Below, piece after piece: positions 52,801-61,817 of a stretch of DNA of 64,000 bases. The DNA is from UTCFX2 sp963827155. GTDB lineage: Bacteria; Chloroflexota; Anaerolineae; Anaerolineales; UBA4823. The notes under the pieces were generated by a model. The model ran no database searches, was not told the origin of the DNA, and was given only the letters and a program-made list of their open reading frames with translations. Made by a program: the position numbers and the translations under genes. The stretch is from the NCBI GenBank assembly GCA_963827155.1, contig CAWGZV010000002.1:2542001-2606000 (forward strand), read 5' to 3'. Numbering within the stretch: position 1 is the first letter of the stretch; the number at the start of each line of letters is the position of its first letter.

Positions 52801-54687
52801 GTTCGCGGCATGTTCTTCACCATTTTCGAAGAGCAAATCCGGAACAAAGCCAGGAAGGATTTGCTGAAGGACAGCTTCATCCGTTTCGATAAAGATGGTT
52901 CTTAAAGGTTCGTGTCGGTTAGCGATTAACGCCAGGCTGACTTGAAGTGCAGGGATGTTTAAACTTCCTTCGATGCTTAACATAGCCGGGATGTGGTAAT
53001 GGACTCCCCCGCCATCTAATTTCGAGATAAACCAGATCCCTTTCTGTCCCTCGGTAAGCGGGACAACCTTATCTGTCCGCTCAATCCGCCGAATTTCAAA
53101 TTCATCAGGCGCGATTGCTGTCTCAAGATAGGTCGCAATTCGATCGATTGACTGGAGCTCAAGAAAACGCGAAATGGAAAGCCGGCAAGCAAACCGTTCT
53201 TCAATCCTGGCGACAATTCTTAAGGCATGTAATGAGTTTCCCCCTAAATCAAAAAAAGCATCGGCTACTCCTGACACCTGCTGATTGAGCACCTCATTGA
53301 AAATCCTGACAAGCTCCTTTTCAAATTCGCCCCAGTTTCCAGAATCAGGTTCGGGTTGAGCTAGTACAAGAGATCGTTTTTCAAGCTGATGTCGATCGAT
53401 CTTTCCTGACGGCGTAAGTGGAAAGGAGTCTAAAATATAAACAGCCGATGGGAGCATATACGAAGGGAGACGGTTTCGCAGAAGGGCGATGAGATCAGAT
53501 TCCTTGACAGCACCATCGGCAGTACAAAATACAACCAACCGCTCATCAGGTGAGACGCCCTGAATGACGGCTGCCGCATTGATTACCGACGGATGATCGA
53601 GAACTGCGGCTTCGATCTCTCCTAACTCAACCCGAAAACCGCGCAGCTTTACCTGTCGATCACTGCGTCCGATAAATTCCAATTGTCCATCTTCACTTAT
53701 GTAGACCAGATCTCCAGAGCGGTATAGGCGCTCACCCCTTTTACTGAAAGGATTAGGGATAAACCTCTCGGCAGTCAGGTCTGGACGATTTGAATACCCC
53801 CGAGCGAGGTTTACACCAGATACACATAGTTCACCAATCACCCCCTTTGGCGTGAGCTCGAGGTTTTGATCGAGGACATATCCAGATACCCCTGGGAGCG
53901 GCAGTCCAATTGGAGGATTTCCAGGCTTTTCGGATTGCCAATGACCTGTTGTGGCGCAAACTGTAGTCTCTGTCGGACCGTAGGCGTTATGGAAACTGCG
54001 GTCTTCTGCCCAAAGCTCTGCCGTCGAGCGCCGACAAAACTCGCTAGCAGCAATAACAGTCTCAAGATCTGTCAATTCCGATCTCAGATCAACATGCTCT
54101 CCTAACACATCGAGCAGTGAAGGCATCGCGGTAATCACATTAATATGCTCGTTTTTCAACACCGCTAGCAGCTCCCGGGGACTCAATAACGGCTTTTCGG
54201 GTGGAAAAACAAGCGTTGCGCCGCTCCCCAAAGCCATCCAGATTTCCCAAACGGAGGCATCAAAACTTAATGGCGCTAGCTGCAGGATTCGCTTTCCGGG
54301 TTTGATCCCAAATTGGTCCTTTTGGAAAAGACACAAATTGGTCAGACCTCGCTGCGGAACCATCACACCTTTTGGATCCCCGGTAGATCCTGAGGTAAAA
54401 ATGATGTAAGCAAGCTGGTCTAGATTGATATCAAGATCAGGATTTTCTACATCCAGCTCGTCCGTCTCGGACGGATAAAGTATTCCTTCTTCATTCATCC
54501 GAACAACATGCCCAATTTGTGCCAAAGAAGGCTTATCTGGGACGATCTCCTTTTCATTTTTCTGCAGCAAGATGAAATTCAGATTTGTTTGCAGGCAAAT
54601 CGATTCAGTCCGAAACGATGGAACAGCCGGATCCAAAGGGATATATACGCCACCTGCTTTAAGTACTCCCAGGATTGCAGCAACCAT
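49846..54687 (-). CDS. NRPS protein 3, main fragment: A3(rest)-PCP3-C4-A4-PCP4
   Basis: Genuine coding starts near 54731. A3: IFTSGSTGDPKGVM, pocket code DAWTIAAVCK, a near-perfect Phe code (GrsA/TycB type). PCP3: FFDLGGNSLHALRI, with Asn in place of the usual His. C4: FHHMIFDEWS. A4: YYTSGSTGRPKAVM, pocket residues D-A-R-S-L-S-Q-M-T-K, which match no code I know. PCP4: FFMVGGHSLLAMRL. It extends the chain by two residues. It ends with a short tail after PCP4 and no reductase or thioesterase. Corrected for one missing A, the gene is 56288-49846, 2,147 residues. Confidence 0.92.
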   Translation of the reverse strand: MVAAILGVLKAGGVYIPLDPAVPSFRTESICLQTNLNFILLQKNEKEIVPDKPSLAQIGHVVRMNEEGILYPSETDELDVENPDLDINLDQLAYIIFTSGSTGDPKGVMVPQRGLTNLCLFQKDQFGIKPGKRILQLAPLSFDASVWEIWMALGSGATLVFPPEKPLLSPRELLAVLKNEHINVITAMPSLLDVLGEHVDLRSELTDLETVIAASEFCRRSTAELWAEDRSFHNAYGPTETTVCATTGHWQSEKPGNPPIGLPLPGVSGYVLDQNLELTPKGVIGELCVSGVNLARGYSNRPDLTAERFIPNPFSKRGERLYRSGDLVYISEDGQLEFIGRSDRQVKLRGFRVELGEIEAAVLDHPSVINAAAVIQGVSPDERLVVFCTADGAVKESDLIALLRNRLPSYMLPSAVYILDSFPLTPSGKIDRHQLEKRSLVLAQPEPDSGNWGEFEKELVRIFNEVLNQQVSGVADAFFDLGGNSLHALRIVARIEERFACRLSISRFLELQSIDRIATYLETAIAPDEFEIRRIERTDKVVPLTEGQKGIWFISKLDGGGVHYHIPAMLSIEGSLNIPALQVSLALIANRHEPLRTIFIETDEAVLQQILPGFVPDLLFENGEEHAANNQDMWLQRIALEFTRQPFDHERGPLWRVKLIQIAADRHLLLFCFHHMIFDEWSLEIFLRELGSAYRSSVVLGYHDLAVLDARFSDYVFNQKAWLNTREAENQLRFWAGLLSALPKPLELPYDRQCPKHPSYLGGSVNSNLSSSLVNKLRQVSREEDVSVHSILLSCFALMLGRVSGQDEFVIGTPVSIRQPSQFEALIGYFLNTLALPVKTIMQTSVRECFKQIHQQIIQALEHRDYPFESLVQHLQTHNILGQQPLFRVMFNYYPAEQPTLELFETKTEWLSIEAGSSKFDLSLYISDRADKISLRFVYASDLFDHRTIDRLLNRYCELLAGILYKLDSPLNSVSLLNSKEAANILQQSYGPSCESETGVLIHQLLEVQEEHRPDAPAVYFRSKSLSYRELNQRANRLANYLRQLGVGNESRIAILLSRSPDLIISYIAVLKSGGAFIPLDPDYPKVRLSEMIADSHAELLITDNLTYGRFEGKINLPSIATVNLDRDNKQIAEQREDNLSLEISSDQIAGIYYTSGSTGRPKAVMNSHKGVVNYLRYLVDEYGFDHHTAALQITSNSFDASLRDFFLPLTVGGKLVLMTPEDVKNPQRFSTLIQENQINTVLSIVPTHLRTLVGSLNSIPHIDGLVQWLLISGEALYWEDLPLIKQFFGSSIKVVNQYGPTETTMTCAYFPIREGLERKGVIPIGKPIPNVIIYLLDKSLNLLPNNIPGDIYIGGVGVTRGYLGQPAETAAVFLPDPFSHFPGSRMYCSGDIGRYKDDGNLEFLGRKDLQVKIRGVRVEIGEVEAVIRSHPQVKDCGVICKKDDDQENRLIAYVVLHPGGILARQELERYLADRMPSNLLPGEILLRDHLPVNPNGKIDRGALALEETAVIPIQTSNRNARNEIESAIAAMWVELLGHDNFSLQDHFFMVGGHSLLAMRLMARLQNHFRIELPLSLFLETPTITALAQMVELLLAMTQKPVSVPEGYEVGDI

Positions 54688-56288
54688 CGCCGGCGCTCGT
54701 TCAATGAGAACTCCGACCGGCGCCTCCCGTTTAATCCTTTGGAAAGCAATGCATTCGCGATTTGGTTGGCCCGTTCATTGAGAGATCGATAACTGATACT
54801 GAAGTCTTCACCTGATAGTGCTTCAGCATCAGGTTGCGATTTTACCCAGCTCTCGAAAATCTGATGAGGTTTGAGATTGTTCAGCCCTTTTTGGATCAGA
54901 GATCGTCCAGTCAACAAGACCTCATTCTGCTGCTCCCCAGGCAGTTGAAAAATGTCACGGACCTGGATCTCTGGACAGGAATTAATTGTATAAAGAATAG
55001 CCGAATAATGGGATAAGAACCGTTCAACCATCGAGCGGTTTAATATTTCAGTGTCGTATGTCAACCGAAGCTCAACAGATGGACGAGCATATACAGTCAT
55101 GGTAAGCGGATTTGGCGGAAATTGGAAGAGCTCCACCTGACGGTTTTCCCAAGCTGAACCAAGCGTTTGGAAAATAGAGTTCCAATTTTGATAATCGAAG
55201 TTGTACAGACATTCGAAAAGCGGCTTTCCTGGCTGCCAATCCAACCAGGAACTAATGAGCGGCAGGGGAGTATGCTCAAATTCTCCTATTTCGGTCCAGC
55301 GCTTCCGCTGCTCCTGCAGTAAGGATATTAGAGATTTGGACGGGTCAACCGAAACTCGGATGGGTAAAACATTGATCATTGGGCCAACGATCGAATCGGT
55401 TTTTCCATTAAGAGCGGTTCGGCGACCTGCCCTGGTAGCCCCGAATACCACCTCATTTATGCCAGAATATCTTGATAGGAGGATTGCCCAAGCGGTCTGA
55501 AATATTGTATTCAATGTGACTGAATATACTTTCGCCGCATTCTCCAGACCTTCACCAATCATTGGATCGAGGCTTAATTCAACGACATCAAATCGGCTTA
55601 GATCTCTCGTTTTCTGTAAATCAAGATCATTCACGGAATGTTGGGCAGTTGAGCGAGCGATGAAAGGCATACTCGGCTGGTCGATGCCCTTCAGATAATC
55701 TTTCCAAAAGGCGGCTCCCGTTTGGAAATCCTGTTTTTCAAGCCATAAGACATAATTCAGAAACTGAGTCGCCTCAGGGAGATCCGGATCTATTCCCTTC
55801 TTCAATGCTTCGTAATAACCAAATACCTCACGGAATAGAATGACGGTTGAGCGACCATCAGAGATCAGGTGGTGGCAAGTGCGAATAAAATAGAAATGAG
55901 ATTCAGCGAGCTGGAAGAGCGCCAAACGCAGCAAAGGTGGAACACTAAAATCGAAGCCGGATTTTCGATCACTCTTCAGGTATTGAGTGATAATCCTCCC
56001 TTGCTCTTCGCCTGGGAAGGATCGCAAATCCAACTCAAAGGTTTTCAATTTCACCTGATCATGGATTTCAAAGCGAGGGGAATCAGCCCCATCCAGGCGA
56101 ACGCTGGCGCGCAGTAACGCATGGCGTTCGACAACTTTTTCCCAGGCTTGCCAGAAAAGTGGTGGGTCTAGCTGCTCATGCAGATCGAAGGTCATCTGCA
56201 ACAGATATGCCGATTCCCCGGGAAGAGCCAATGTTTGGAAAATCATCCCGTGCTGCAGAGGGGTTAGAGCGTGGCTGTGCATATTCAT
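54579..56288 (-). CDS. NRPS protein 3, N-terminal fragment: C3-A3(start)
   Basis: C3 begins directly at the N-terminus with HALTPLQHGMIFQTLAL and has CHHLISDGRS as active site, the only C domain here with the classic HHxxxDG. It clearly belongs to a different subgroup from the other C domains (PLQxGM start). The A3 domain then begins (SISYRSLNERANQIANALLSKG). Genuine coding ends near 54731, where one A is missing from the AAA run; restoring it gives GLKREAPVGVLIERAPAMVAA. The ATG overlaps the stop of protein 2 (ATGA), so translation is coupled. Confidence 0.9.
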   Translation of the reverse strand: MNMHSHALTPLQHGMIFQTLALPGESAYLLQMTFDLHEQLDPPLFWQAWEKVVERHALLRASVRLDGADSPRFEIHDQVKLKTFELDLRSFPGEEQGRIITQYLKSDRKSGFDFSVPPLLRLALFQLAESHFYFIRTCHHLISDGRSTVILFREVFGYYEALKKGIDPDLPEATQFLNYVLWLEKQDFQTGAAFWKDYLKGIDQPSMPFIARSTAQHSVNDLDLQKTRDLSRFDVVELSLDPMIGEGLENAAKVYSVTLNTIFQTAWAILLSRYSGINEVVFGATRAGRRTALNGKTDSIVGPMINVLPIRVSVDPSKSLISLLQEQRKRWTEIGEFEHTPLPLISSWLDWQPGKPLFECLYNFDYQNWNSIFQTLGSAWENRQVELFQFPPNPLTMTVYARPSVELRLTYDTEILNRSMVERFLSHYSAILYTINSCPEIQVRDIFQLPGEQQNEVLLTGRSLIQKGLNNLKPHQIFESWVKSQPDAEALSGEDFSISYRSLNERANQIANALLSKGLNGRRRSEFSLNERRRWLLQSWEYLKQVAYISLWIRLFHRFGLNRFACKQI

Positions 56289-59200
56289 CCTGGATTATTC
56301 GGATCAGAGCAATCGCGTGAAATTGGTTCAGCGGTTTCAATAATATATGCGGCGATCTTATCAATCCGATCTGCCTCTGTTACCTGGCCACTCAGGAAAG
56401 CTGCATAATCAGCAAGGATCGGATACTCTAAGACATGAACAGGACTGAGGTCTAATTTTAAAAGCTGATTGATGCGGTTGGTAATTTTTAAGGCAAGCAG
56501 CGAATGACCACCCTGTTCAAAAAAGTTCGATTGGAGGTCGATTTTGCCATGCCGAAGAGTCTCCATCCAAATCTTAATCAAGACTGTTTCTAAATTGGAA
56601 ACACCTCTCGGTATATTTTCAATGGATTTTAACTTTACAGGGTTAAGCAATGGAAGCGCAGCCCGATCAATTTTGCCATTAACAGTAAGAGGCATCTTTG
56701 AGAGAATTACAACAGCAGCGGGCAGCATATAATCTGGCAGTTTTGGGGACAAACTGTTTCGGATCAGTTCGGCATTAATAGGCTGATCTGCAACCAGGTA
56801 AGCAACCAAATGATCATCCTGGGTCAGTGCTCCGGAGGTGTCGGTTGAAGAGACAATCACTGCCGCCTGGTAAATTCCAGGCAGGCTCTCCAATTCCGAC
56901 TCTATCGCTCCTAATTCTATCCGAAAACCCCTGATTTTCACCTGATGGTCACGTCTCCCGATGTATTCTAGTTCACCGCATTCTAAACATCGAGCAAGGT
57001 CGCCGCTTCGATAAAGCCTTTCCCCGTTTAGATCTCCAAACGGATCTGGTAAAAACCTCTCTGCTGTGAGCTGTGGGCGAAAATTATACCCATTGCAAAC
57101 ACCTGCCCCACTCACAAATATCTCGCCGACAGAACCTGGGGGGACGGGATTTAATTGATCATCTAACAAATACACACGCATATCGCGCAGGGGAATGCCA
57201 ATAATACTCTTATCGGCCTGTGCTTCCGAAATCCCGACCTCGTGATATGTGACGTGAACCGTAGTCTCCGTGATCCCGTACATATTAATAATCCGGGGAC
57301 CGGCTTCTCCGCGGGATTTGAACCATTCTCCTAGCTGTCTGGGTTTCAAAGCCTCCCCACCCAATATAATATGGGTCAAATCAGGCAGGCAATCTGGTTT
57401 GAGGAAATCTTCTAGCTCCATCAATCCGTAGAAAGCAGAAGGCGTCTGACTCAGGCGGGAGACCCTGTGTCTCCCAAGCAGACGGAAGAAAGCTTTAGGG
57501 TCTTTAGTCGTTTTTTCTGGGACAATAACCACTTTTCCGCCATGAAGGAGAGCTCCCCAAATTTCCCAAACAGAAAAATCAAATGCAACTGTGTGAAACA
57601 ATGTCCAAACATCACGATTGCTGAATTGAAACCATTCATCTGTTGATTGAAATAATCTGACTACTTGATAATGGGTTACTAAAACGCCTTTGGGAACACC
57701 GGTTGAACCGGAAGTATAGATCACATATGCCGGTGTGTGCGGAGACAAGGCGGGTGAGAGAAAATCTAAAGACCCCTGCAAATGCACAAAAGCCTTTGGA
57801 TCAACTTTAATTATTTGAAGCTCGGGTTGATTGAACCTTTCTTCGGCCGGGGCATGCGATACGATCCAGTTCATTTTGGAATCACCAATCAAAAAATCAA
57901 ACCGTTTCTGTGAAATGGAGGGATCGATGGGTACATATGCGGCACCTGTTTTCAATATCCCAATAATCCCAACGATCATCTCCAGCGACCGGCAAAAGAT
58001 TAATCCAACAAAATCTCCCTGCTTCACCCCTAAATCCCTCAACTGCGAGGCCAGATAATCTGCGGCAGTATTGAGTTCCTCGTAGGTCATCAATTCGATA
58101 AATTGCCCATCGACAACGCCAGAATACCCGGGTTCATCGCTGTGATCCAGAATCAAAGCGGTCGCGTTCGGAGATGTCTTGACTTGACGGAGAAAAATCT
58201 CGTGTAAACACTCTCCTGGAAGAAATCTGGTGAAATCCGGGTTCCCACCTGGAAGGATAGACGTCTGATTATTATTGGATATGAATTCAATCTGATCGAT
58301 AGACAGACCCGGATTTTGCAGGGTTTGGTCCAAGATATGAAGATACTGGCGAACAACTTGTTGAATTGTCGAATCATCGAAAAGGTCAGAATTATATTCG
58401 AGAGATCCGCTTAAACCAAATTCTGCCTCCGAGATGAACAGAGTCCAATCAAATCGGGAGATATTTCTTTCTGGGATAAGCCATTCAACCTCGAGATCAG
58501 GCAGACTAATGCTGTGTTTTGGAACATTTTGAAAAGTAAATACCACCTGAAATATTGGGTTATAAGTAAGCTGCCGCTGTGGATTTAGAATTTCGACCAG
58601 CTTCTCAAACGGCAAGTCCTGGTATTGGAATGCTTCGAAAGCTGTTTTTTTTATTCGACCGAGAAGTTCGTTAAAATCAGGCGAACCTGCGAGATCTGCC
58701 CTTATCACAAGCGTGTTCACGAAGAAACCGATCAGATATTCAAATTCCACTCTGGAACGATTCGAGATGGGAGCTCCGATCAGGATATCTGTTTTACCAG
58801 TGTAACGATAAAGAAGGACCTCGAAAGCAGCCAAAAGGAGGACAAAAGTGGTGATGTCTTTCTGCTGGCATAAGTTCTTTATCTTAAGAAACTGTTCATT
58901 TGGAATAGAAAAATTTCTCCTCGAACCATTATAAGATTGAATTTTCGGACGAGGACGACTTGTGAGGAGGTCAAGCATTTCCCAAGGAGGTGCAAGGCGT
59001 TTGAGCCAGTAGCTGATTTGTTCCGATAACCTTGCCCCGGTCAACCAGGATCGCTGCCAGGCTGTGAAATCCACATATTGAAGCGAAAGCTCTCGAGTCA
59101 CCGGAGGTTCCCCTAAAACTAAAGCCCGGTAATTCTCTTCCAGTTCCCTGAAGAAAATGTTCATAGACCACAGGTCAGTAATAATGTGGTGGATGACAAC

Positions 59201-60292
59201 CAGAAACAAGAACCGGTGGTCTGATAAATGAATCAGGACTACCCGCAGAAGTGGATCGTCCTCAAGATTAAATGGTTCCCGAATTTGGGACTGCAGGATT
59301 AATTGAGTTTGCCGATATTTTTCCGCATCCGGATATATACGAAGGTCAAACTGTTTCATTTCGATATCACGAGATGCAGAAATTACCTGACGCGGTTCAC
59401 CGTTTATCAATTTGAAGTTAGTGCGTAAAATCCCATGCCGCTGGACAATCCTTGATATGGACCTTTCGAATGACTGTGGATCCAAGCTGCCGCTCAATTG
59501 GAGAGAATAACTGAGATTGTAAGCAGGAGATTTTGGGTCAAGCTGCTGAATAATAAAAAGCCGCTGCTGCGCAAATGACAGGGGGAATGCATCCGAAGTT
59601 TTTTGGCTTTCTAATGCATCCTGGAGGCGCGTATTTTCGAGAAATGCAATCAGCTCAGACTTCCTTTGAACGACAGCATCCTTGATGGCTCCTGTCATCA
59701 CCGCCGGTGGAGCGCTGAATTTGAGCTTGCCTTCTTCAAGCCAGAGGTGGATTCCCGCGGAATACAAAGTGGTTAAGAAAGCAAAGACTGAACTTTGCTG
59801 GTCTATCTGAAGAGAAATCTCCGCGGCAGACTTCGAAAATGCATACTGTTCTTTGACTGTGTCCGAAGATTCTAGCTGCCCAGCTAAAATCTCAAGCAAG
59901 ATCTCCGCTCTGGCTTCGATTTCCGCAGATCCGTCTGCAATCAAGCGGATCTGATCCACAAAATCTGCCAGATTGGGGGATTCGATCAGGGTTCCAAATG
60001 GAATTTCTATTGAAAGCAGGTCATTTAAACGAGCAATCAGCCGGATTGCGAGCAGAGAGTGACCCCCAACATCGAAGAAATGATCCCGCATATCCATAGA
60101 TTTCAAATGCAGGATATCGGCCCAAACATTCGCCACTAATCGCTCCAAAGCGGTCTGAGGCGAGTGTAAATCCCTGCGAGTTTCCTCATCTTTTAATGAT
60201 ACTAACAGTGCAGAGTAGTCGACCTTTCCATTCGAGGTAATTGGAAGTTTATCGATGACTACAAAAACAGAGGGGATCATATAATCCGGCAA
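56285..60292 (-). CDS. NRPS protein 2, main fragment: A1(end)-PCP1-[TubC-like]-C2-A2-PCP2
   Basis: This is in the same frame as the A1 fragment upstream, separated from it by a single TAA (60400-60398). Residues 1-30: the end of A1 (LPITSNGKVDYS). PCP1: HFFDVGGHSLLAIRL, Ser79. Residues 167-220 match a TubC-type docking domain (LTTLYSAGIHLWLEEGKLKFSAP through VQRKSELIAFLEN), unusual inside a protein. C2 235-680 with IHHIITDLWS. A2 with YTSGSTGVPKGVL, pocket code DFWSIGMVHK (Thr; the reference code has N at position 4). PCP2: FFEQGGHSLLALKI, Ser about 1264. Adds Thr to the chain. The stop overlaps the ATG of protein 3. Confidence 0.92.
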   Translation of the reverse strand: MPDYMIPSVFVVIDKLPITSNGKVDYSALLVSLKDEETRRDLHSPQTALERLVANVWADILHLKSMDMRDHFFDVGGHSLLAIRLIARLNDLLSIEIPFGTLIESPNLADFVDQIRLIADGSAEIEARAEILLEILAGQLESSDTVKEQYAFSKSAAEISLQIDQQSSVFAFLTTLYSAGIHLWLEEGKLKFSAPPAVMTGAIKDAVVQRKSELIAFLENTRLQDALESQKTSDAFPLSFAQQRLFIIQQLDPKSPAYNLSYSLQLSGSLDPQSFERSISRIVQRHGILRTNFKLINGEPRQVISASRDIEMKQFDLRIYPDAEKYRQTQLILQSQIREPFNLEDDPLLRVVLIHLSDHRFLFLVVIHHIITDLWSMNIFFRELEENYRALVLGEPPVTRELSLQYVDFTAWQRSWLTGARLSEQISYWLKRLAPPWEMLDLLTSRPRPKIQSYNGSRRNFSIPNEQFLKIKNLCQQKDITTFVLLLAAFEVLLYRYTGKTDILIGAPISNRSRVEFEYLIGFFVNTLVIRADLAGSPDFNELLGRIKKTAFEAFQYQDLPFEKLVEILNPQRQLTYNPIFQVVFTFQNVPKHSISLPDLEVEWLIPERNISRFDWTLFISEAEFGLSGSLEYNSDLFDDSTIQQVVRQYLHILDQTLQNPGLSIDQIEFISNNNQTSILPGGNPDFTRFLPGECLHEIFLRQVKTSPNATALILDHSDEPGYSGVVDGQFIELMTYEELNTAADYLASQLRDLGVKQGDFVGLIFCRSLEMIVGIIGILKTGAAYVPIDPSISQKRFDFLIGDSKMNWIVSHAPAEERFNQPELQIIKVDPKAFVHLQGSLDFLSPALSPHTPAYVIYTSGSTGVPKGVLVTHYQVVRLFQSTDEWFQFSNRDVWTLFHTVAFDFSVWEIWGALLHGGKVVIVPEKTTKDPKAFFRLLGRHRVSRLSQTPSAFYGLMELEDFLKPDCLPDLTHIILGGEALKPRQLGEWFKSRGEAGPRIINMYGITETTVHVTYHEVGISEAQADKSIIGIPLRDMRVYLLDDQLNPVPPGSVGEIFVSGAGVCNGYNFRPQLTAERFLPDPFGDLNGERLYRSGDLARCLECGELEYIGRRDHQVKIRGFRIELGAIESELESLPGIYQAAVIVSSTDTSGALTQDDHLVAYLVADQPINAELIRNSLSPKLPDYMLPAAVVILSKMPLTVNGKIDRAALPLLNPVKLKSIENIPRGVSNLETVLIKIWMETLRHGKIDLQSNFFEQGGHSLLALKITNRINQLLKLDLSPVHVLEYPILADYAAFLSGQVTEADRIDKIAAYIIETAEPISRDCSDPNNPG

Positions 60293-60397
60293 CTTAGACC
60301 GAAGGAAATTTCTTATCTCCCCTTTTGAGAATGGAGCGCCTGGTTCAGGGATTATGAAGGCAATCAGGCTCTGTTGGAGCTGATCGTTCGATTTGGA

Positions 60398-61777
60398 TTA
60401 AATCACCACAGCCAGCTTTATTGTGGGGACTGCTGATAGAATCTGTTCGATCTCGCCTAGCTCAATCCGAATCCCGCGTATCTTCACTTGTCTATCTGCC
60501 CGACCGATAAATATAATCTTCCCATCTGGCAAGTAACTGGCAAGGTCGCCGGTGCGGTAAAGACGCGCTCCCGGATTTGCTGAGAATGGATTTGGCAAGA
60601 AGCTTTCAGCAGTCCATCCGGGCTCGTTCTGATAGCCAACAGCAAGCCCATCTCCACCGATATACAATTCTCCGGTCAATCCCACTGCGACGGGTTGAAG
60701 AGCTTCATCCAGGATGTAGACCTGCACATTATCGATTGGATGACCTATGGGAATTACCTGTGGAAGATCAGTTTTTTCACAGAGAAAATGAGTCGCATCA
60801 ATACAGGCTTCGGTTGGACCATAGAGATTATGCAACGCAGCATTTGAAATCGTGAGAAAATCCTTTGCGAGCTCATGGGACATTACATCCCCACCACAAA
60901 GCACATGCCGGAGGGTTTCACACTTCTGTAATTCTTGCAAATCAACCAGCATTTGCAGCAGTGATGGGGTGATATTCAAGATCGTAACCTGATATTCGAT
61001 TATTGCCCGATCCAGACCTTTAAAATCTGGCTCAACCCCACCAGGCAGTAAAACGAGTGAGGCACCATTAAGCAGCAAATCGAATATTTCTCCTAAGGCA
61101 ACATCAAATCCAAGTGAAGCGGATTGAAGAAAAACATCATCGGATTTAACATCAAGCAGCCGTTTCATCCAAAATGCATGATTAATCAGGGACCTTCGTG
61201 AGATGATAACGCCTTTAGGATCACCGGTTGAGCCTGATGTGTAAATCACATAAGCCGGGTTTTTAGAAGAAATTGCAAGGTTTGTGTCTTCTGGACTGCA
61301 AGCCTCAATCTCGCGAGCATCTTGATCGACGAGAATTCTGCGCTCAACATTTATATTAATTTGATCATTGTGAACGCGATCCGTAATAAGGGTGGTAATC
61401 CCGGCACGGCTGGCGAACGAAAATACACGCGAACTGGGCAACTTTGGATCCAAAAGCAGAAAAGCCCGACCTGATTTCAAAACAGCTAAAACAGCTACGA
61501 TGAGCTCGGGGGAGCGCTCCAGGTAAACTCCCACGAGCACTGAAGGATTACTTCTGTTCGTCCCCAGATAATCCGCAAGTTGATTCGCGCGTTTATTCAA
61601 ATCGGAATAGTTGAACGTTTCTTCGGTGCTTACAATCGCCACTGCATTTGGAGAGAAATGAGCCCGATCCTCAAATCCTTTTAATATGTAATTTTGGTCC
61701 GAATAAGGTCGATCAGTCCGGTTCCATTCGACAAGAATCTGATCTCTGCTTGAACTTGAAAGCAAGTTCAGCTGCAT
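60398..61777 (-). CDS. NRPS protein 2, second fragment: A1 adenylation domain
   Basis: Adenylation domain A1: NYSDLNKRANQLADYLG, VLKSGRAFLLLDPKLPSSR (A2 motif diverged from GGAYvPlDP), YVIYTSGSTGDPKGVII, NLYGPTEACID, GELYIGGDGLAVGY, RLYRTGDLASYLPDGKIIFIGRADRQVKIRGIRIELGEIE. Pocket residues D-V-G-N-L-G-L-I-D-K share 7 of 10 positions with each of two ornithine codes (DVGEIGSIDK, DMENLGLINK), so Orn or a similar polar residue is a tentative call. The frame runs from about 61821 to TAA at 60400-60398. After that stop the same frame continues as A1 text (SKSNDQLQQSLIAFIIPEPG). Confidence 0.9.
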   Translation of the reverse strand: MQLNLLSSSSRDQILVEWNRTDRPYSDQNYILKGFEDRAHFSPNAVAIVSTEETFNYSDLNKRANQLADYLGTNRSNPSVLVGVYLERSPELIVAVLAVLKSGRAFLLLDPKLPSSRVFSFASRAGITTLITDRVHNDQININVERRILVDQDAREIEACSPEDTNLAISSKNPAYVIYTSGSTGDPKGVIISRRSLINHAFWMKRLLDVKSDDVFLQSASLGFDVALGEIFDLLLNGASLVLLPGGVEPDFKGLDRAIIEYQVTILNITPSLLQMLVDLQELQKCETLRHVLCGGDVMSHELAKDFLTISNAALHNLYGPTEACIDATHFLCEKTDLPQVIPIGHPIDNVQVYILDEALQPVAVGLTGELYIGGDGLAVGYQNEPGWTAESFLPNPFSANPGARLYRTGDLASYLPDGKIIFIGRADRQVKIRGIRIELGEIEQILSAVPTIKLAVVI

Positions 61778-61817
61778 GAGCGTTTGGTGCGGATTCGCGA
61801 CGACTTGTGCTAGCAGT

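Noticed and set aside
55481..55500. tRNA-like string (GCCCAAGCGGTCTGA)
   Set aside because: It lies inside condensation-domain codons of NRPS protein 3 and no acceptor or anticodon stems flank it.
60398..60400. Recoding of the stop codon (selenocysteine or pyrrolysine type)
   Set aside because: The codon is TAA, not TGA or TAG, and no Cys or special residue is expected there; substitution or error is simpler.
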